Source of the DNA: Spirochaetae bacterium HGW-Spirochaetae-3
Lineage (GTDB): Bacteria; Spirochaetota; Spirochaetia; Treponematales; UBA12059
Direction of reading: 5' to 3'
DNA length: 64,000 bases
Assembly: GCA_002839315.1 (NCBI GenBank)
Contig: PGXV01000003.1
Span: forward strand, 145,219-209,218
This document shows positions 36,221 to 44,848 of the stretch, piece by piece. The notes under the pieces were generated by a model. That model was not told the DNA's origin. It made no database searches and saw only the letters and a list, made by a program, of their open reading frames with translations. Both the position numbers and the translations under genes were made by a program. Numbering within the stretch: position 1 is the first letter of the stretch; the number at the start of each line of letters is the position of its first letter.

Positions 36221-37680
36221 TCAGAGCCCGCCTCGGCGTACTTGCCCAGGGCGACGGTAGCCGCCCTGGGGTTGGCGATGGAGCAGGGCCCGTTCACGCA
36301 GCCGCCCTGGCAGGCCATCACCTCGATGAGGTCGGTCTGCGGAGGGGCGGCTTCCCATCGTCCCATTTCCTTGATGGCGGCCTTGTCCAGGCCGTTTATG
36401 GCGAGGGTCCGCGGCGCGGGCCTGCCCATGGCCACGAACCTTGCGCTTACCGCCGCCGCTACGCCTCCCGACGCCCCGAACGCGCGCGCGTCCCTGGTCG
36501 CGGGCCGCAGCGCCGGCGTTCCGTCGGGGGCGTCGAAGGGGCGTTCGGGCATAGACGCGATCTCGGTGCCAGCCGCTACGAACCAGGCTCCCAGCTCCTC
36601 CGTAGACAGGGTGAGGTCGACGGCGCCCGTCTCCTCCGCTTCGCGGCGCTTGGCGAGGCACGGGCTGATGAAGACGAGCGCGGCGTCGGGCCTGGCGGCT
36701 TTGACGGCGCGGGCAGAGTACACCATAGGGCTCGGCGTCGACGATACCGTGGTGGCCGTCGACGACAGCGCCGTACGCGCCGTCTTGGTCCACGCGGGGC
36801 AGCAGCTGGTAGCGAGCGGCCCCTCGCCTCGCTCTATTCGCTCCAGGAGTTCGTGCGTCTCGGCCTCGATGGTGGCCTCGGCTCCCGCGGCGACCTCGAC
36901 GATCGACGAGAAGCCGAGCGACGCGACGGCGGCGGAGAATTTGCCGGGGCCGCCGGGGAATTGGGCCACGGCGGCCGGGGCGACGAGCGCCACGACCTTC
37001 GCGCCGGATCGTACGGTCGCGATAGCGTCGAAGAGCCTGCTCGGTTCCATGACCGCCCCGAAGGGGCATTCGCGTACGCAGCGGCCGCACTCGACGCAGC
37101 GTTCTTTATCTATGCGCCGCTCGCCGTTCTCGTCGCGCACGACGGCGCCTACGGGACAGGCCTCCTCGCAGGGCACGGGAACCTTTATGATGGCCTTGTA
37201 GGGACAGGCCTGCGCGCATATGCCGCAGCCGACGCACAGCGTCGGGTCGATGCGGGAGCGGCCTTCGACGAAATGTACGGCCTTCTTCGGGCAATTGGAC
37301 GCGCAGGGACGCGCGAGGCAGCCCTGACAGACGTCCGTGACGATATACGGGGACGATACGCAGTCGTTGCAGGCCTCCTCGAGGAAGAACAGCCCGACGG
37401 CCGACGGGGCCTTTCGTTCCAGGGCCTCCTTCGCGTAGTCGGCCAGCGGCTTCTCGATGTCGTCCTTGGCCCCTACGTCGAAGCCCAGGCGCGCCGCGAC
37501 GCGTAGCCGAATGATGGCCCGGTCCTTGTGGACGCAGCAGCGCACCGTCTCCCATCCCGGGGCCGTTACCTGGTACGGCAGTCGCTCGATATCCTCGGTA
37601 AGCCGGTCTTCCAGCCTGAGCGTGGCGAGCCTCGCGAGTATCTCGCGCCGAAGGCGAGCGGCGCGGTTGTTGAAATGCAT
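36217..37680 (-). CDS. hydA: [FeFe] hydrogenase with multiple ferredoxin clusters
   Basis: 487 residues. After a ~105-residue N-terminal region come ferredoxin-type Cys motifs (CQGCLARPCASNCP, CVGCGICAQACP, CEEACP, CVECGRCVRECP). The H-cluster domain follows with L1 TSCCPAW, L2 SPCLAKRRE and L3 EVMACQGGCVNGPC. All H-cluster cysteines and the proton-transfer Cys are kept; L3 ends in GPC rather than the GGGQP of group A, which suggests a group-B-like enzyme (inference). It should reduce protons or oxidise H2 with ferredoxin. Ribosome-binding site GGAGGG upstream. Last gene of the 41208-36217 operon. Confidence 0.92.
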   Translation of the reverse strand: MHFNNRAARLRREILARLATLRLEDRLTEDIERLPYQVTAPGWETVRCCVHKDRAIIRLRVAARLGFDVGAKDDIEKPLADYAKEALERKAPSAVGLFFLEEACNDCVSSPYIVTDVCQGCLARPCASNCPKKAVHFVEGRSRIDPTLCVGCGICAQACPYKAIIKVPVPCEEACPVGAVVRDENGERRIDKERCVECGRCVRECPFGAVMEPSRLFDAIATVRSGAKVVALVAPAAVAQFPGGPGKFSAAVASLGFSSIVEVAAGAEATIEAETHELLERIERGEGPLATSCCPAWTKTARTALSSTATTVSSTPSPMVYSARAVKAARPDAALVFISPCLAKRREAEETGAVDLTLSTEELGAWFVAAGTEIASMPERPFDAPDGTPALRPATRDARAFGASGGVAAAVSARFVAMGRPAPRTLAINGLDKAAIKEMGRWEAAPPQTDLIEVMACQGGCVNGPCSIANPRAATVALGKYAEAGSD

Positions 37681-37683
37681 CGC

Positions 37684-37965
37684 TTATCCCTCCAGTTCGA
37701 TCGCCCGGGCCGTTATCGCCGCCGCGAGGGAATCGAGGTCGGCCCGCTCGACCGGTACGCCGTCGACGAGCGCGTACGGCGCGCTACCGCCGGGGCGGCG
37801 ATCGGGGGCGCTCCTGCGGCAGAGGTCGAGACAGGGTATGCCTTCTATGGACACGAGTCCGCGGATGGATTCGTCCAGGCGATCCTTGACGAGGAAGAGC
37901 TCCGAGCCTCCCATGACGTGGCAGGCGGTTCCCGCGCAGATAACGACCTTGATCTCTGTTCTCAT
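37684..37965 (-). CDS. Thioredoxin-like [2Fe-2S] ferredoxin
   Basis: 93 residues of the NuoE/thioredoxin-like 2Fe-2S fold, without the N-terminal helical part of NuoE. Four cysteines sit in the expected places: CAGTAC near the N-terminus and CLDLC in the second half. It starts behind GGAG and ends four bases before hydA, so it probably passes electrons to or from that hydrogenase. Compare the 84-residue paralogue at 40954. Confidence 0.85.
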   Translation of the reverse strand: MRTEIKVVICAGTACHVMGGSELFLVKDRLDESIRGLVSIEGIPCLDLCRRSAPDRRPGGSAPYALVDGVPVERADLDSLAAAITARAIELEG

Positions 37966-37974
37966 GGATGTCTC

Positions 37975-39165
37975 CTAGATATAGCTTACGCGGGTTTCTT
38001 TAAGGTGCTTCGCTTCGAGCGCCGCGGCGATGCGCTTGACGACGTTGCGGCGAATTTCCAGCTCTACGGGCATGGTGGGGTCCTGATGGGCCTCGTTGAT
38101 ACGCGTCCCGACGACGAACTGGATAACGTCGGAGTCAAGCATGAGCTCCAGGAGACGGTGCGCGGCGTTCCGCCTGGGCGAAGGGTCGTCCTGGTCCGAT
38201 TCGAGCAGCGAGGCGACCCGCGCGAGGGTCAGTATGCCCTCGGTGACGAGATCCGCTCCGGGCAGGGACGACGACGGAGGTATCTCGGGATCGAGGTCCT
38301 TGAGGTCGACGCTTATCTTGCCCCCGGTTTCCCGCGCGACGATGTTGGCCGTCGTGCCGCCCGCGATGACTCTGCGTCCGTCGAACGACGCGAAGACCCT
38401 GGTCATCTCCTTGTCTCGCTCGCGGGAGACGGGCGGCCCCGTAAGGACGAGGAGGCGCCTGGGGTGGCGCCAATAGGCTACCCCGCAGGTTATGTCGTCC
38501 TTGGGCGCCCATCCGTCCTTGGTCACCGCCTCGCGGACGAGGCTCTTGGCGAGCTCGCGGGCGGACAGGCCTTCGGTAGAGGACGCGACCAGGTCGCGTA
38601 CGTAGTCCTGTACGGCGACGTCGCCCCAGCCTAAGGGATAGCTCTTGGTGCCCATGCCCGATTGCGTGACGCCGTCGGAGTACAGGACGATGCGGTCCCC
38701 GGGCTTCGCGACGAAGCTGGACAGCCTGAGTACCGCGTCGCCCTTGGCCCCGCCCTTGCCCCTGGGAAGTCGTAGCTCCGACTTCAGGGGCTCCATCAGC
38801 GTGCCCGCGCGGAGCAGGACGTACGGCGGGTTGTCGTATTCCACGACGCGGACCCTGCCGCCCGGCGCGACGTCTATCAGGGAGAACGTCGCGTAGCTTA
38901 TTTTCCGCTCCGAGCATACGGGCAGCGAGCGCATGACGAATTCGGCGACTCTCCGCAGCGGTATGTCGGCGGCCACGCAGCGGGCGGCCATGGTCGCGGT
39001 CAGCGTGGCGAGCACGCCCGCCTTGATGCCGGAGCCGAGGCCGTCCGAGAGCACCGATACGACGCGCCCGTCGTCGCACTTGATGGACTGGAATACGTCG
39101 CCGGGGGCGCTTTGCCCGAGCTTGGAGGTCTGGTGGTGCGATATTTCCAGGAAGGTGTCTTTCAT
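37975..39165 (-). CDS. PP2C/SpoIIE-type serine phosphatase
   Basis: 396 residues from the ATG at 39165; an upstream in-frame ATG would overlap the previous gene. The N-terminal ~245 residues are a SpoIIE-like PP2C domain with metal-site aspartates in VLSDGLGSG, VLYSDGVTQSG and APKDDITCGV. The C-terminal ~150 residues (VIAGGTTANIVAR...) are a further domain that I cannot name. SpoIIE-type phosphatases next to PAS-bearing [FeFe] hydrogenases are a known association for sensory (group C) hydrogenases; here it presumably transmits the H2 or redox signal. Four-base gap to hydS. Its target is unknown. Confidence 0.87.
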   Translation of the reverse strand: MKDTFLEISHHQTSKLGQSAPGDVFQSIKCDDGRVVSVLSDGLGSGIKAGVLATLTATMAARCVAADIPLRRVAEFVMRSLPVCSERKISYATFSLIDVAPGGRVRVVEYDNPPYVLLRAGTLMEPLKSELRLPRGKGGAKGDAVLRLSSFVAKPGDRIVLYSDGVTQSGMGTKSYPLGWGDVAVQDYVRDLVASSTEGLSARELAKSLVREAVTKDGWAPKDDITCGVAYWRHPRRLLVLTGPPVSRERDKEMTRVFASFDGRRVIAGGTTANIVARETGGKISVDLKDLDPEIPPSSSLPGADLVTEGILTLARVASLLESDQDDPSPRRNAAHRLLELMLDSDVIQFVVGTRINEAHQDPTMPVELEIRRNVVKRIAAALEAKHLKETRVSYI

Positions 39166-39169
39166 GGGC

Positions 39170-40951
39170 CTATCCGCGATTTCCCGATTCCAGGGAGTCG
39201 AACGGGTCGTCGCCATTCTTGGCGCCCGGCGAGAAGGACTCGACGATCGACTGGAGTATCGCCTCGCTCTCCGCGGCGTTCTCTCCGAGCAGGTACGCGA
39301 TCTTCTGGACGGTGGCCACGTTCTTGCGTATAACCGCGCGGGCCTGAGAGACGACGCGGTCCTTGCGTATCCACGGCACCGTGACGTCCTGGAAGATGCC
39401 GCCGATGACGAGGCCGGGCTCTACGCCGAATACCGATCCGGACAGCACCCTGCCGTCGAATTTCACGTCGTGCTCGACCGTATCGGGCCGGCCGGCGGAG
39501 AAGGAACCCGCGGAGAAGGCGTCTTCGAAGATCCGCCAGAACGGCGCCAGCTTGCGCAGCTCGGCGCCCTCGAGGCCGGGCTTCGCGTCGAAGAGGCGTT
39601 CCGCGTCCTTGCCGAGGAGCCTGGCGAAGGCGCGGTTGCATTCAACGATCCTGAGGTCCGTATCGACGAGGACCACGCCGGACGGCATGGCCTTGATGAG
39701 GGCGTTGGCCTTCTTCTGGGCCAGCTTGCGCATATAGGATACGCACATCGTACGCTCGGCCTTGCCCGACAGCATAGCGGCGGCGAAGGAGCGGCAGTTG
39801 TCGTAGCCGCACGACGAGCAGTTGAGCTCGTCCTCCGGGCTCGTCTTGCCGATGGACCGTAGCGTCTCGACGATCGCGTTGTCGGACGGGAGGTCCTGGG
39901 GTACCGGCGTCGCCTCGCGCCTCTGGGCCGGCGCCGGACCGGCGTCCCGCCTATCGTCGGACGAGCGGCCGTAGTCGAGCACGGCGAGGCGCTTCCGTAC
40001 GGAAGCCGACCGGTGCTCGGCCTCCGGCCCGTTGACGCAGCCGCCCTCGCAGGCGAGGAGCTCCAGGAAGATGGGCGATCGGCCGTCGTACGAATCGAGT
40101 CCGTCCAGCGCGCGCTCTATCTGGCCGAGCCCCGAGTACGATATGCACTGAGCGGCCAGGCCGGGGGCGTATTTCTTTACTCCGACGATCATGCCGCCGT
40201 CTATCGGGTACAGCGAGCCCTTGGCCGCCCGGTCAGGATAGAAGGCGTCCTTCTCCGTCGGCTTTATCCTGTAGGGGTCTATGCCCGCCTGAGCGAACCA
40301 CGCGCGCAGTTCCCTGAAGGTAACCGCCGCGTCGACGATGCCGCCGGAGCGGTCCGCCTCGCGCTTCTTGCCTATGCACGGCCCGATGAAGACGACGGCT
40401 CGCTCGGCCGCGCTCCCCGCCTTGAGCTCGGCGGCGTGGGCCCCGAGCGGCGAGGCGAGCGGCGAGAGGAACTCAGCCAGTTCCGGCCGATACAGAAGGA
40501 TGTAGTCGTTGACGACGGGGCAGGCGCTCGACAGGATAACGCGCCCGGGACCCGAATCCTTGGCGCCGGATAGTTCGGCGGCCAGCGAGCGGGAGACGGC
40601 GTCGGCGCCCCATGCCGTCTCCGACACGTACGCGAAGCCGAGCGCGCGTAGCGCCGCCACGAGGCGGGCCGGCTCCAGCTCGGGGAACTCGGCCGCGAAC
40701 GAAGGCGCCACGCTGGCTATGACCGTCGGCTTCATCGTCATCAGCGCCTTGGCGCGCTCTACGTCTGAACGGACCTTCTTGGCGCCCGCGGGACAGACCT
40801 CGACGCAGTGGCCGCACAGGACGCACAGCTCCGGCACGACGCTCGCCTTGCCTTCGGTGACGCGTATGGCCTTAACGGGGCATTCCCTGACGCACTTGTA
40901 GCAATCCTGGCAGGCCGCGCTCTCGGTGCGTATCGGTTCGTAGCTTGGCAT
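39170..40951 (-). CDS. hydS: Putative sensory [FeFe] hydrogenase with PAS domain
   Basis: 593 residues from the ATG at 40951, two bases after the preceding stop. Order: two 4Fe-4S motifs (CQDCYKCVRECP, CVLCGHCVEVCP), an H-cluster domain (~70-345), a further Fe-S motif NCSSCGYDNCRSF (~400), and a PAS domain (~430-540; IKAMPSGVVLVDTDLRIVEC). H-cluster motifs are L1 SSACP, L2 GPCIGKKREA and L3 LLACEGGCVNGP. The Cys that relays protons in catalytic enzymes is Ala, as known for the Thermotoga sensory hydrogenase. That, the PAS domain and the following phosphatase point to H2/redox sensing and not bulk catalysis. Confidence 0.9.
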   Translation of the reverse strand: MPSYEPIRTESAACQDCYKCVRECPVKAIRVTEGKASVVPELCVLCGHCVEVCPAGAKKVRSDVERAKALMTMKPTVIASVAPSFAAEFPELEPARLVAALRALGFAYVSETAWGADAVSRSLAAELSGAKDSGPGRVILSSACPVVNDYILLYRPELAEFLSPLASPLGAHAAELKAGSAAERAVVFIGPCIGKKREADRSGGIVDAAVTFRELRAWFAQAGIDPYRIKPTEKDAFYPDRAAKGSLYPIDGGMIVGVKKYAPGLAAQCISYSGLGQIERALDGLDSYDGRSPIFLELLACEGGCVNGPEAEHRSASVRKRLAVLDYGRSSDDRRDAGPAPAQRREATPVPQDLPSDNAIVETLRSIGKTSPEDELNCSSCGYDNCRSFAAAMLSGKAERTMCVSYMRKLAQKKANALIKAMPSGVVLVDTDLRIVECNRAFARLLGKDAERLFDAKPGLEGAELRKLAPFWRIFEDAFSAGSFSAGRPDTVEHDVKFDGRVLSGSVFGVEPGLVIGGIFQDVTVPWIRKDRVVSQARAVIRKNVATVQKIAYLLGENAAESEAILQSIVESFSPGAKNGDDPFDSLESGNRG

Positions 40952-40953
40952 GG

Positions 40954-41208
40954 CTAGCTTCCTCCGCATTCGTATTCGAGTATGTCCTCGATGGCGGCGG
41001 GGTCGACGCCGCGGTATGTCTTTTCTCCGATACGGAGATTCGGGCCTTCCTTGCAGAGGCCCTCGCAGAGCGTTCCGGTAAATTCGACGCGAGCGTCGCG
41101 GCCTTCGCGCGCCAGCCAGCGCTGGATTATCTCCGCGTTGCGCGCGTTGCCGCGGGCGTAGCACGAAGAGCCCATGCAGATGGCGATCACGATCGGTTTC
41201 TCGTTCAT
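40954..41208 (-). CDS. Thioredoxin-like [2Fe-2S] ferredoxin
   Basis: 84 residues, first gene of the hydrogenase operon. Cysteines in CMGSSC, and CEGLC plus a late ECGG; the first four fit the NuoE-like 2Fe-2S site. A promoter TTGACC-17-TATATT ends six bases before the ATG with no ribosome-binding site. It stands two bases before hydS and is likely its electron partner. Confidence 0.86.
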   Translation of the reverse strand: MNEKPIVIAICMGSSCYARGNARNAEIIQRWLAREGRDARVEFTGTLCEGLCKEGPNLRIGEKTYRGVDPAAIEDILEYECGGS

Positions 41209-41214
41209 GTCGAT

Positions 41215-41243
41215 AATATATATAAATATATCGATAAGGTCAA
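41215..41243 (-). promoter_or_regulatory. Promoter of the hydrogenase operon, leaderless type
   Basis: Minus strand: TTGACC (41243-41238), 17 bases, TATATT (41220-41215), six bases, ATG at 41208. The -35 box overlaps the last codons/stop region of the EAL gene (stop at 41240). Confidence 0.65.
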
Positions 41244-43627
41244 TCGTTTGATACAGGGTCGGCGGAGCCTGCCGGCGTCGCTCCGCGTAGCCTCGCCAAC
41301 AGCTCGGGGTCGTCGCCCCGGCGCGGCCGGCTGAAGAGGTAGCCCTGTCCCAGCTGGCACGGGAAGCGCCGTAGCCAGGCGAGCTGCTCCTCGGTCTCTA
41401 TGCCCTCGGTGACGATGGTCAGGCCGAGCGACGTTCCCATGGCGATGATGGCCGTTACGATGGCCTTCTCCTGCTTGCCCGTCTCGAGGTTCTGGATGAA
41501 GGACTTGTCGATCTTGAGCGTGTCTACGGGCAGGCGTACGAGGTAGCTGAGCGACGAGTAGCCTATGCCGAAATCGTCGATGGATATGCGCATGCCCATG
41601 TCCCGTAGTTCCTGGAGCCGGGAGATGCTCTCCTCCACCCTCTCTATGACCGTCCGCTCGGTAATCTCGAGCTGGAGCAGGGAGGGTTCCACGCCATGGC
41701 GACGGAGCGCGGCGCGAATCGACTCGATGAAGTCCCCGGACTCGAATTCCTTCGCCGATATGTTGACGGAGACCGGCATTTCCGGGAGCCCCTGCGATCG
41801 CCATGCGCTTATCTGGGCGCATACGCCGTCGAGGATCCACGAGCCGACGGCGAGAATGACGCCGGTCTTCTCGGCCGCGGCTATGAACAGCTCGGGCGAT
41901 ACGAGGCCCTCGTCGGGGTGGCGCCAGCGCACGAGCGCCTCGAGCTCCGCCGCGCGCCCGGTCGCGAGATCGATCATGGGCTGGTATTCGAGGTACAGCT
42001 CTCCCGCCTCCATGGCCCTCGGCAGCTGCTGCTCCAGGTCGCGGAGAGCCCGGTTGCGCTGGTGAAGGTCGGGTTCGTAGAGCCTGAACCTTGCGCCGCC
42101 CGATTCCTTGGCGTAATTCTCCGCGAAGGTCGCGTTCTGGAGGAGCTCGTTCGCCGAGTTCCCCCGCGGGCCGGCGCAGACCATGCCCGCGCTGAAGGTC
42201 AGCCTGACGGATCGCCCGGATCCCTCGGGCCCAAGGGAATAGGGGGCGCATAGCCGCGCCACCACGCTCCGGGCCGATTCCTCCGCATCCGCGGGCGAGT
42301 GGGTCTCGTCGAAGACGAGGATGAACGCGTCGCCCTTGCCGCGATAGGCGCGGCAGCCGCGTGGCGCGTCGGCCCGGATGCGCAGGGCGGCCTCGACGAG
42401 GAGCGCGTCCCCGGCTGGGTATCCTTCTATCTCGTTGACGACGCGGAAGCGGTCGGCGGAGACGAGCGCGACGGAAAGAGGGGAGGTCGGGGGCTTGCCT
42501 TCGAGCCGTTCCGATACATCCGATAGGAAGACGCCGATATTGGGCAGCCCGGTCAGCGGGTCGTAGTAGCTGAGCTGCTTGATGCTGTCCATCATGCGGT
42601 TGAGGCTCTCGGCCGCCCTTCCCAGCTCGTCATTGGACCGGGGGACGGCGCGAATGGTAAGGTCGCCGCCCGCGGCCCGGTCGAAGAGCCTCTCGAGCTC
42701 TATCACCGGCCCGCTGAAGCGATCGGCGATCGCGTACGCGGCGAGGCAGCTCAGGATCGCGACGATGAATGCTCCCAGCGAGTAGAAGCGCTTGAAGTCG
42801 TCGAGCCTCGCGAGGACCTCGTCGCGCCGGGCCCCGACGTAGATGATCCAGTCGGTACTAGGGATACGCGCGTAGCCCATATAGACGAAGCCGTCGGCTA
42901 TCCGGTACGACCCCGTTCCGGACGGCGTTTCGAAGCTCGACCGGACGAAATCGCCATAGCCCTCGTCGGCGCCGCGCCGGGCGGCGTGTTCAAGGGCGTT
43001 TTCCCGCCTTTCTACGAGCGTTATCTCGGGGTGGGCTATGAACTCGCCGTCGAGATTCAGTATATAGGCGTACCCCCGCTCTCCGTAGCCTTTCTCGGAG
43101 GTGAGCCTGGAGAGGAAGACCGGATCTACGCGGGCTATGATCGCGCCCGCCACGGACTCGCCGGATCGTATAGGCGCGGCGGCCATGATGACGAGCTGGC
43201 CTGATTTCCTGCTGACGAGGGGATCCGAGAAATTCCGGTGCCCCGCCAGCGCGCGGCGTATGTACGGCCTGTCGGCCAGCGATAGCCGGGTACCGTCCAG
43301 ATACGCGGCGGTTCCTCCCGCGTCGACGATAGCGATCTCGAGGACGTCGCTCAGGGAGGGGACGCGAGCCAAGACCGCCCGTTGCGCGTTCCAGTCCATG
43401 GACCTTAGTTCGTCCATCGAGGCTATGGATTCGAGCCGCTCGAGCTCGTCGGATAGCTTGAGCGCGACGTAGGCCGCCGCCTCGAGGGCGAGCCGCTCGA
43501 GGTTGCCCTCTACCTCGGTCAAGATCAGGCGACTCGCATAGCCGTACGTGATAAGGCCCATGGCCGCCGTCAGGGGGATAATGATGCTGAACATGAGCGC
43601 GGTCATCTTCAGCTTAATACCGTTCAT
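41240..43627 (-). CDS. Cache-HAMP-degenerate GGDEF-EAL c-di-GMP protein
   Basis: 795 residues: helix ~8-28, periplasmic double-Cache sensor (~35-275; ADRPYIRRALAG, GERGYAYILNLDGEF), second helix ~285-305, HAMP, GGDEF-like domain (~355-510) and EAL domain (~525-780). The cyclase signature is GKGDAF instead of GGDEF, so it is probably not a cyclase. The EAL domain is intact: ELEALVRWRHP, NISAKEF, EITERT, DDFGIGYSSLSYL, KIDKSFI, TEGIETEEQ. It should hydrolyse c-di-GMP in response to a small periplasmic ligand. It lies between flagellar genes and the hydrogenase operon. Promoter TTGCAA-18-TATATA ends five bases before the ATG. Confidence 0.92.
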   Translation of the reverse strand: MNGIKLKMTALMFSIIIPLTAAMGLITYGYASRLILTEVEGNLERLALEAAAYVALKLSDELERLESIASMDELRSMDWNAQRAVLARVPSLSDVLEIAIVDAGGTAAYLDGTRLSLADRPYIRRALAGHRNFSDPLVSRKSGQLVIMAAAPIRSGESVAGAIIARVDPVFLSRLTSEKGYGERGYAYILNLDGEFIAHPEITLVERRENALEHAARRGADEGYGDFVRSSFETPSGTGSYRIADGFVYMGYARIPSTDWIIYVGARRDEVLARLDDFKRFYSLGAFIVAILSCLAAYAIADRFSGPVIELERLFDRAAGGDLTIRAVPRSNDELGRAAESLNRMMDSIKQLSYYDPLTGLPNIGVFLSDVSERLEGKPPTSPLSVALVSADRFRVVNEIEGYPAGDALLVEAALRIRADAPRGCRAYRGKGDAFILVFDETHSPADAEESARSVVARLCAPYSLGPEGSGRSVRLTFSAGMVCAGPRGNSANELLQNATFAENYAKESGGARFRLYEPDLHQRNRALRDLEQQLPRAMEAGELYLEYQPMIDLATGRAAELEALVRWRHPDEGLVSPELFIAAAEKTGVILAVGSWILDGVCAQISAWRSQGLPEMPVSVNISAKEFESGDFIESIRAALRRHGVEPSLLQLEITERTVIERVEESISRLQELRDMGMRISIDDFGIGYSSLSYLVRLPVDTLKIDKSFIQNLETGKQEKAIVTAIIAMGTSLGLTIVTEGIETEEQLAWLRRFPCQLGQGYLFSRPRRGDDPELLARLRGATPAGSADPVSND

Positions 43628-43632
43628 GCTTG

Positions 43633-43662
43633 TATATATGCGAATACGGAGCCTAATTGCAA
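43633..43662 (-). promoter_or_regulatory. Promoter of the EAL gene, leaderless type
   Basis: Minus strand: TTGCAA (43662-43657), 18 bases, TATATA (43638-43633), five bases, ATG at 43627. No Shine-Dalgarno site. Confidence 0.5.
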
Positions 43663-43687
43663 GGGTCGGATCGGGGGAGCCTTTACG

Positions 43688-44038
43688 CTAGAGAGAAGAC
43701 CGGCGGGAAAGCTCTACGTAGACGGCGTCGGCGAGGCCGAATCCGGCCGTCTTCGACATATCCTTGGCGTACTCGTCGTAGAGCATGTCGCTGAAGATGT
43801 CCTCGGCCTGGCCGCCGTCTATCAAGCCGCTCTTCTCGACGGTCGCCCTCATCTCCTTGAGCATCATGTTGACGAAGATAGACTCGAATTCCTGGCACTG
43901 ATCGTACAGCTTGCTGGAGCGGTCTATCGACGCGCCGCCGCGCGCGGCCGCGGACTGGGCGCCCATTCCCTGGGCTTGCGCGCGGGGCACCTGGAGGGCT
44001 CGGTTCTGGTAGGCCAGGGTCGCGCTATCGATAGTCAC
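43688..44038 (-). CDS. flgJ: Flagellar rod-binding protein (FlgJ N-terminal type)
   Basis: 116 residues carrying only the rod-binding domain: CQEFESIFVNMMLKEMRATV, then SGLIDGGQAEDIFSDMLYDE and AGFGLADAVY. The C-terminal muramidase domain of proteobacterial FlgJ is missing, as is usual outside Proteobacteria. It caps the growing rod in the periplasm and works with FlgF/FlgG encoded immediately upstream (six-base gap). Confidence 0.88.
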   Translation of the reverse strand: MTIDSATLAYQNRALQVPRAQAQGMGAQSAAARGGASIDRSSKLYDQCQEFESIFVNMMLKEMRATVEKSGLIDGGQAEDIFSDMLYDEYAKDMSKTAGFGLADAVYVELSRRSSL

Positions 44039-44044
44039 GGCTCA

Positions 44045-44839
44045 TCACCTCTTGAGGTTGGTCGCGGTGCCGAGCATGTTGTCGCTCGTCTGTATCGCCT
44101 TGGAGTTGAACTCGTAGGCGCGCTGGGCGACGATCATGTTGACCATTTCCTTGACCACCGAGACGTTGGACATCTCCAGGAACTTATGGACCGTCTTGCC
44201 CATCCCGTCGTATCCGGGCCGGCCGGGAATCGGGTCGCCGGAGGCGTTGGACAGCTTGAAGAGGTTCTCGCCGACGGCGGTGAGGCCGACCGGGTTCGCG
44301 AAGCGGTACAGCTCCAGGCGACCCACGTCCACGGGATCGTCCTGCCCGGGGATCTTGACGCTGATGCGCCCGTCCTGGCTTATCGACAGCGTCTCGGGGA
44401 TGAAGTCCTGCGGCAGCACGACCTCGGGCATCATCTTGTAGCCGTTAGACGTCACGAACTGGCCGTTGGAATCGATCTTGAACGCGCCGTCTCGGCTATA
44501 GGCGTAGGAACCGTCGTACATCATCACGCGGAAGAATCCGTCGCCCATGATCGCTATGTCGGTAAAGTTCTCGGTGTTCTGCAGGTTGCCCTGCGTGAAC
44601 TGCCGCGGCGTGGCGGACAGCTTGACGCCATGGCCCATCTGGACGGGGACCGGTACGACGGTATCCTCGGTAGCCGGGGTTCCCGCGACGCGCACCGTCT
44701 GGTATATGAGGTCCTCGAAGTCGGCTCGCATCTTCTTGTAGCCCGACGTGTTCACGTTGGCGAGGTTATTGGAAATCGTGTCGATGTTGGCCTGCTGGCC
44801 TATCATGCCGCTGGCGGCCGTCCACAAACTTCGTACCAT
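44045..44839 (-). CDS. flgG: Flagellar distal rod protein FlgG
   Basis: 264 residues, normal FlgG length. N-terminal LWTAASGMIGQQANIDTISN and NNLANVNTSGYKK, the central DGFFRV, YSRDGAFKID, and C-terminal MVNMIVAQRAYEFNSKAIQT are all family hallmarks. It forms the distal rod of the periplasmic flagellar motor. Nine bases separate it from flgF. Confidence 0.95.
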   Translation of the reverse strand: MVRSLWTAASGMIGQQANIDTISNNLANVNTSGYKKMRADFEDLIYQTVRVAGTPATEDTVVPVPVQMGHGVKLSATPRQFTQGNLQNTENFTDIAIMGDGFFRVMMYDGSYAYSRDGAFKIDSNGQFVTSNGYKMMPEVVLPQDFIPETLSISQDGRISVKIPGQDDPVDVGRLELYRFANPVGLTAVGENLFKLSNASGDPIPGRPGYDGMGKTVHKFLEMSNVSVVKEMVNMIVAQRAYEFNSKAIQTSDNMLGTATNLKR

Positions 44840-44848
44840 ATCTTACCC

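Noticed and set aside
36242..38634. Long plus-strand open frames over the hydrogenase operon
   Set aside because: Low-complexity Ala/Arg/Ser translations opposite real genes with clear cysteine motifs.
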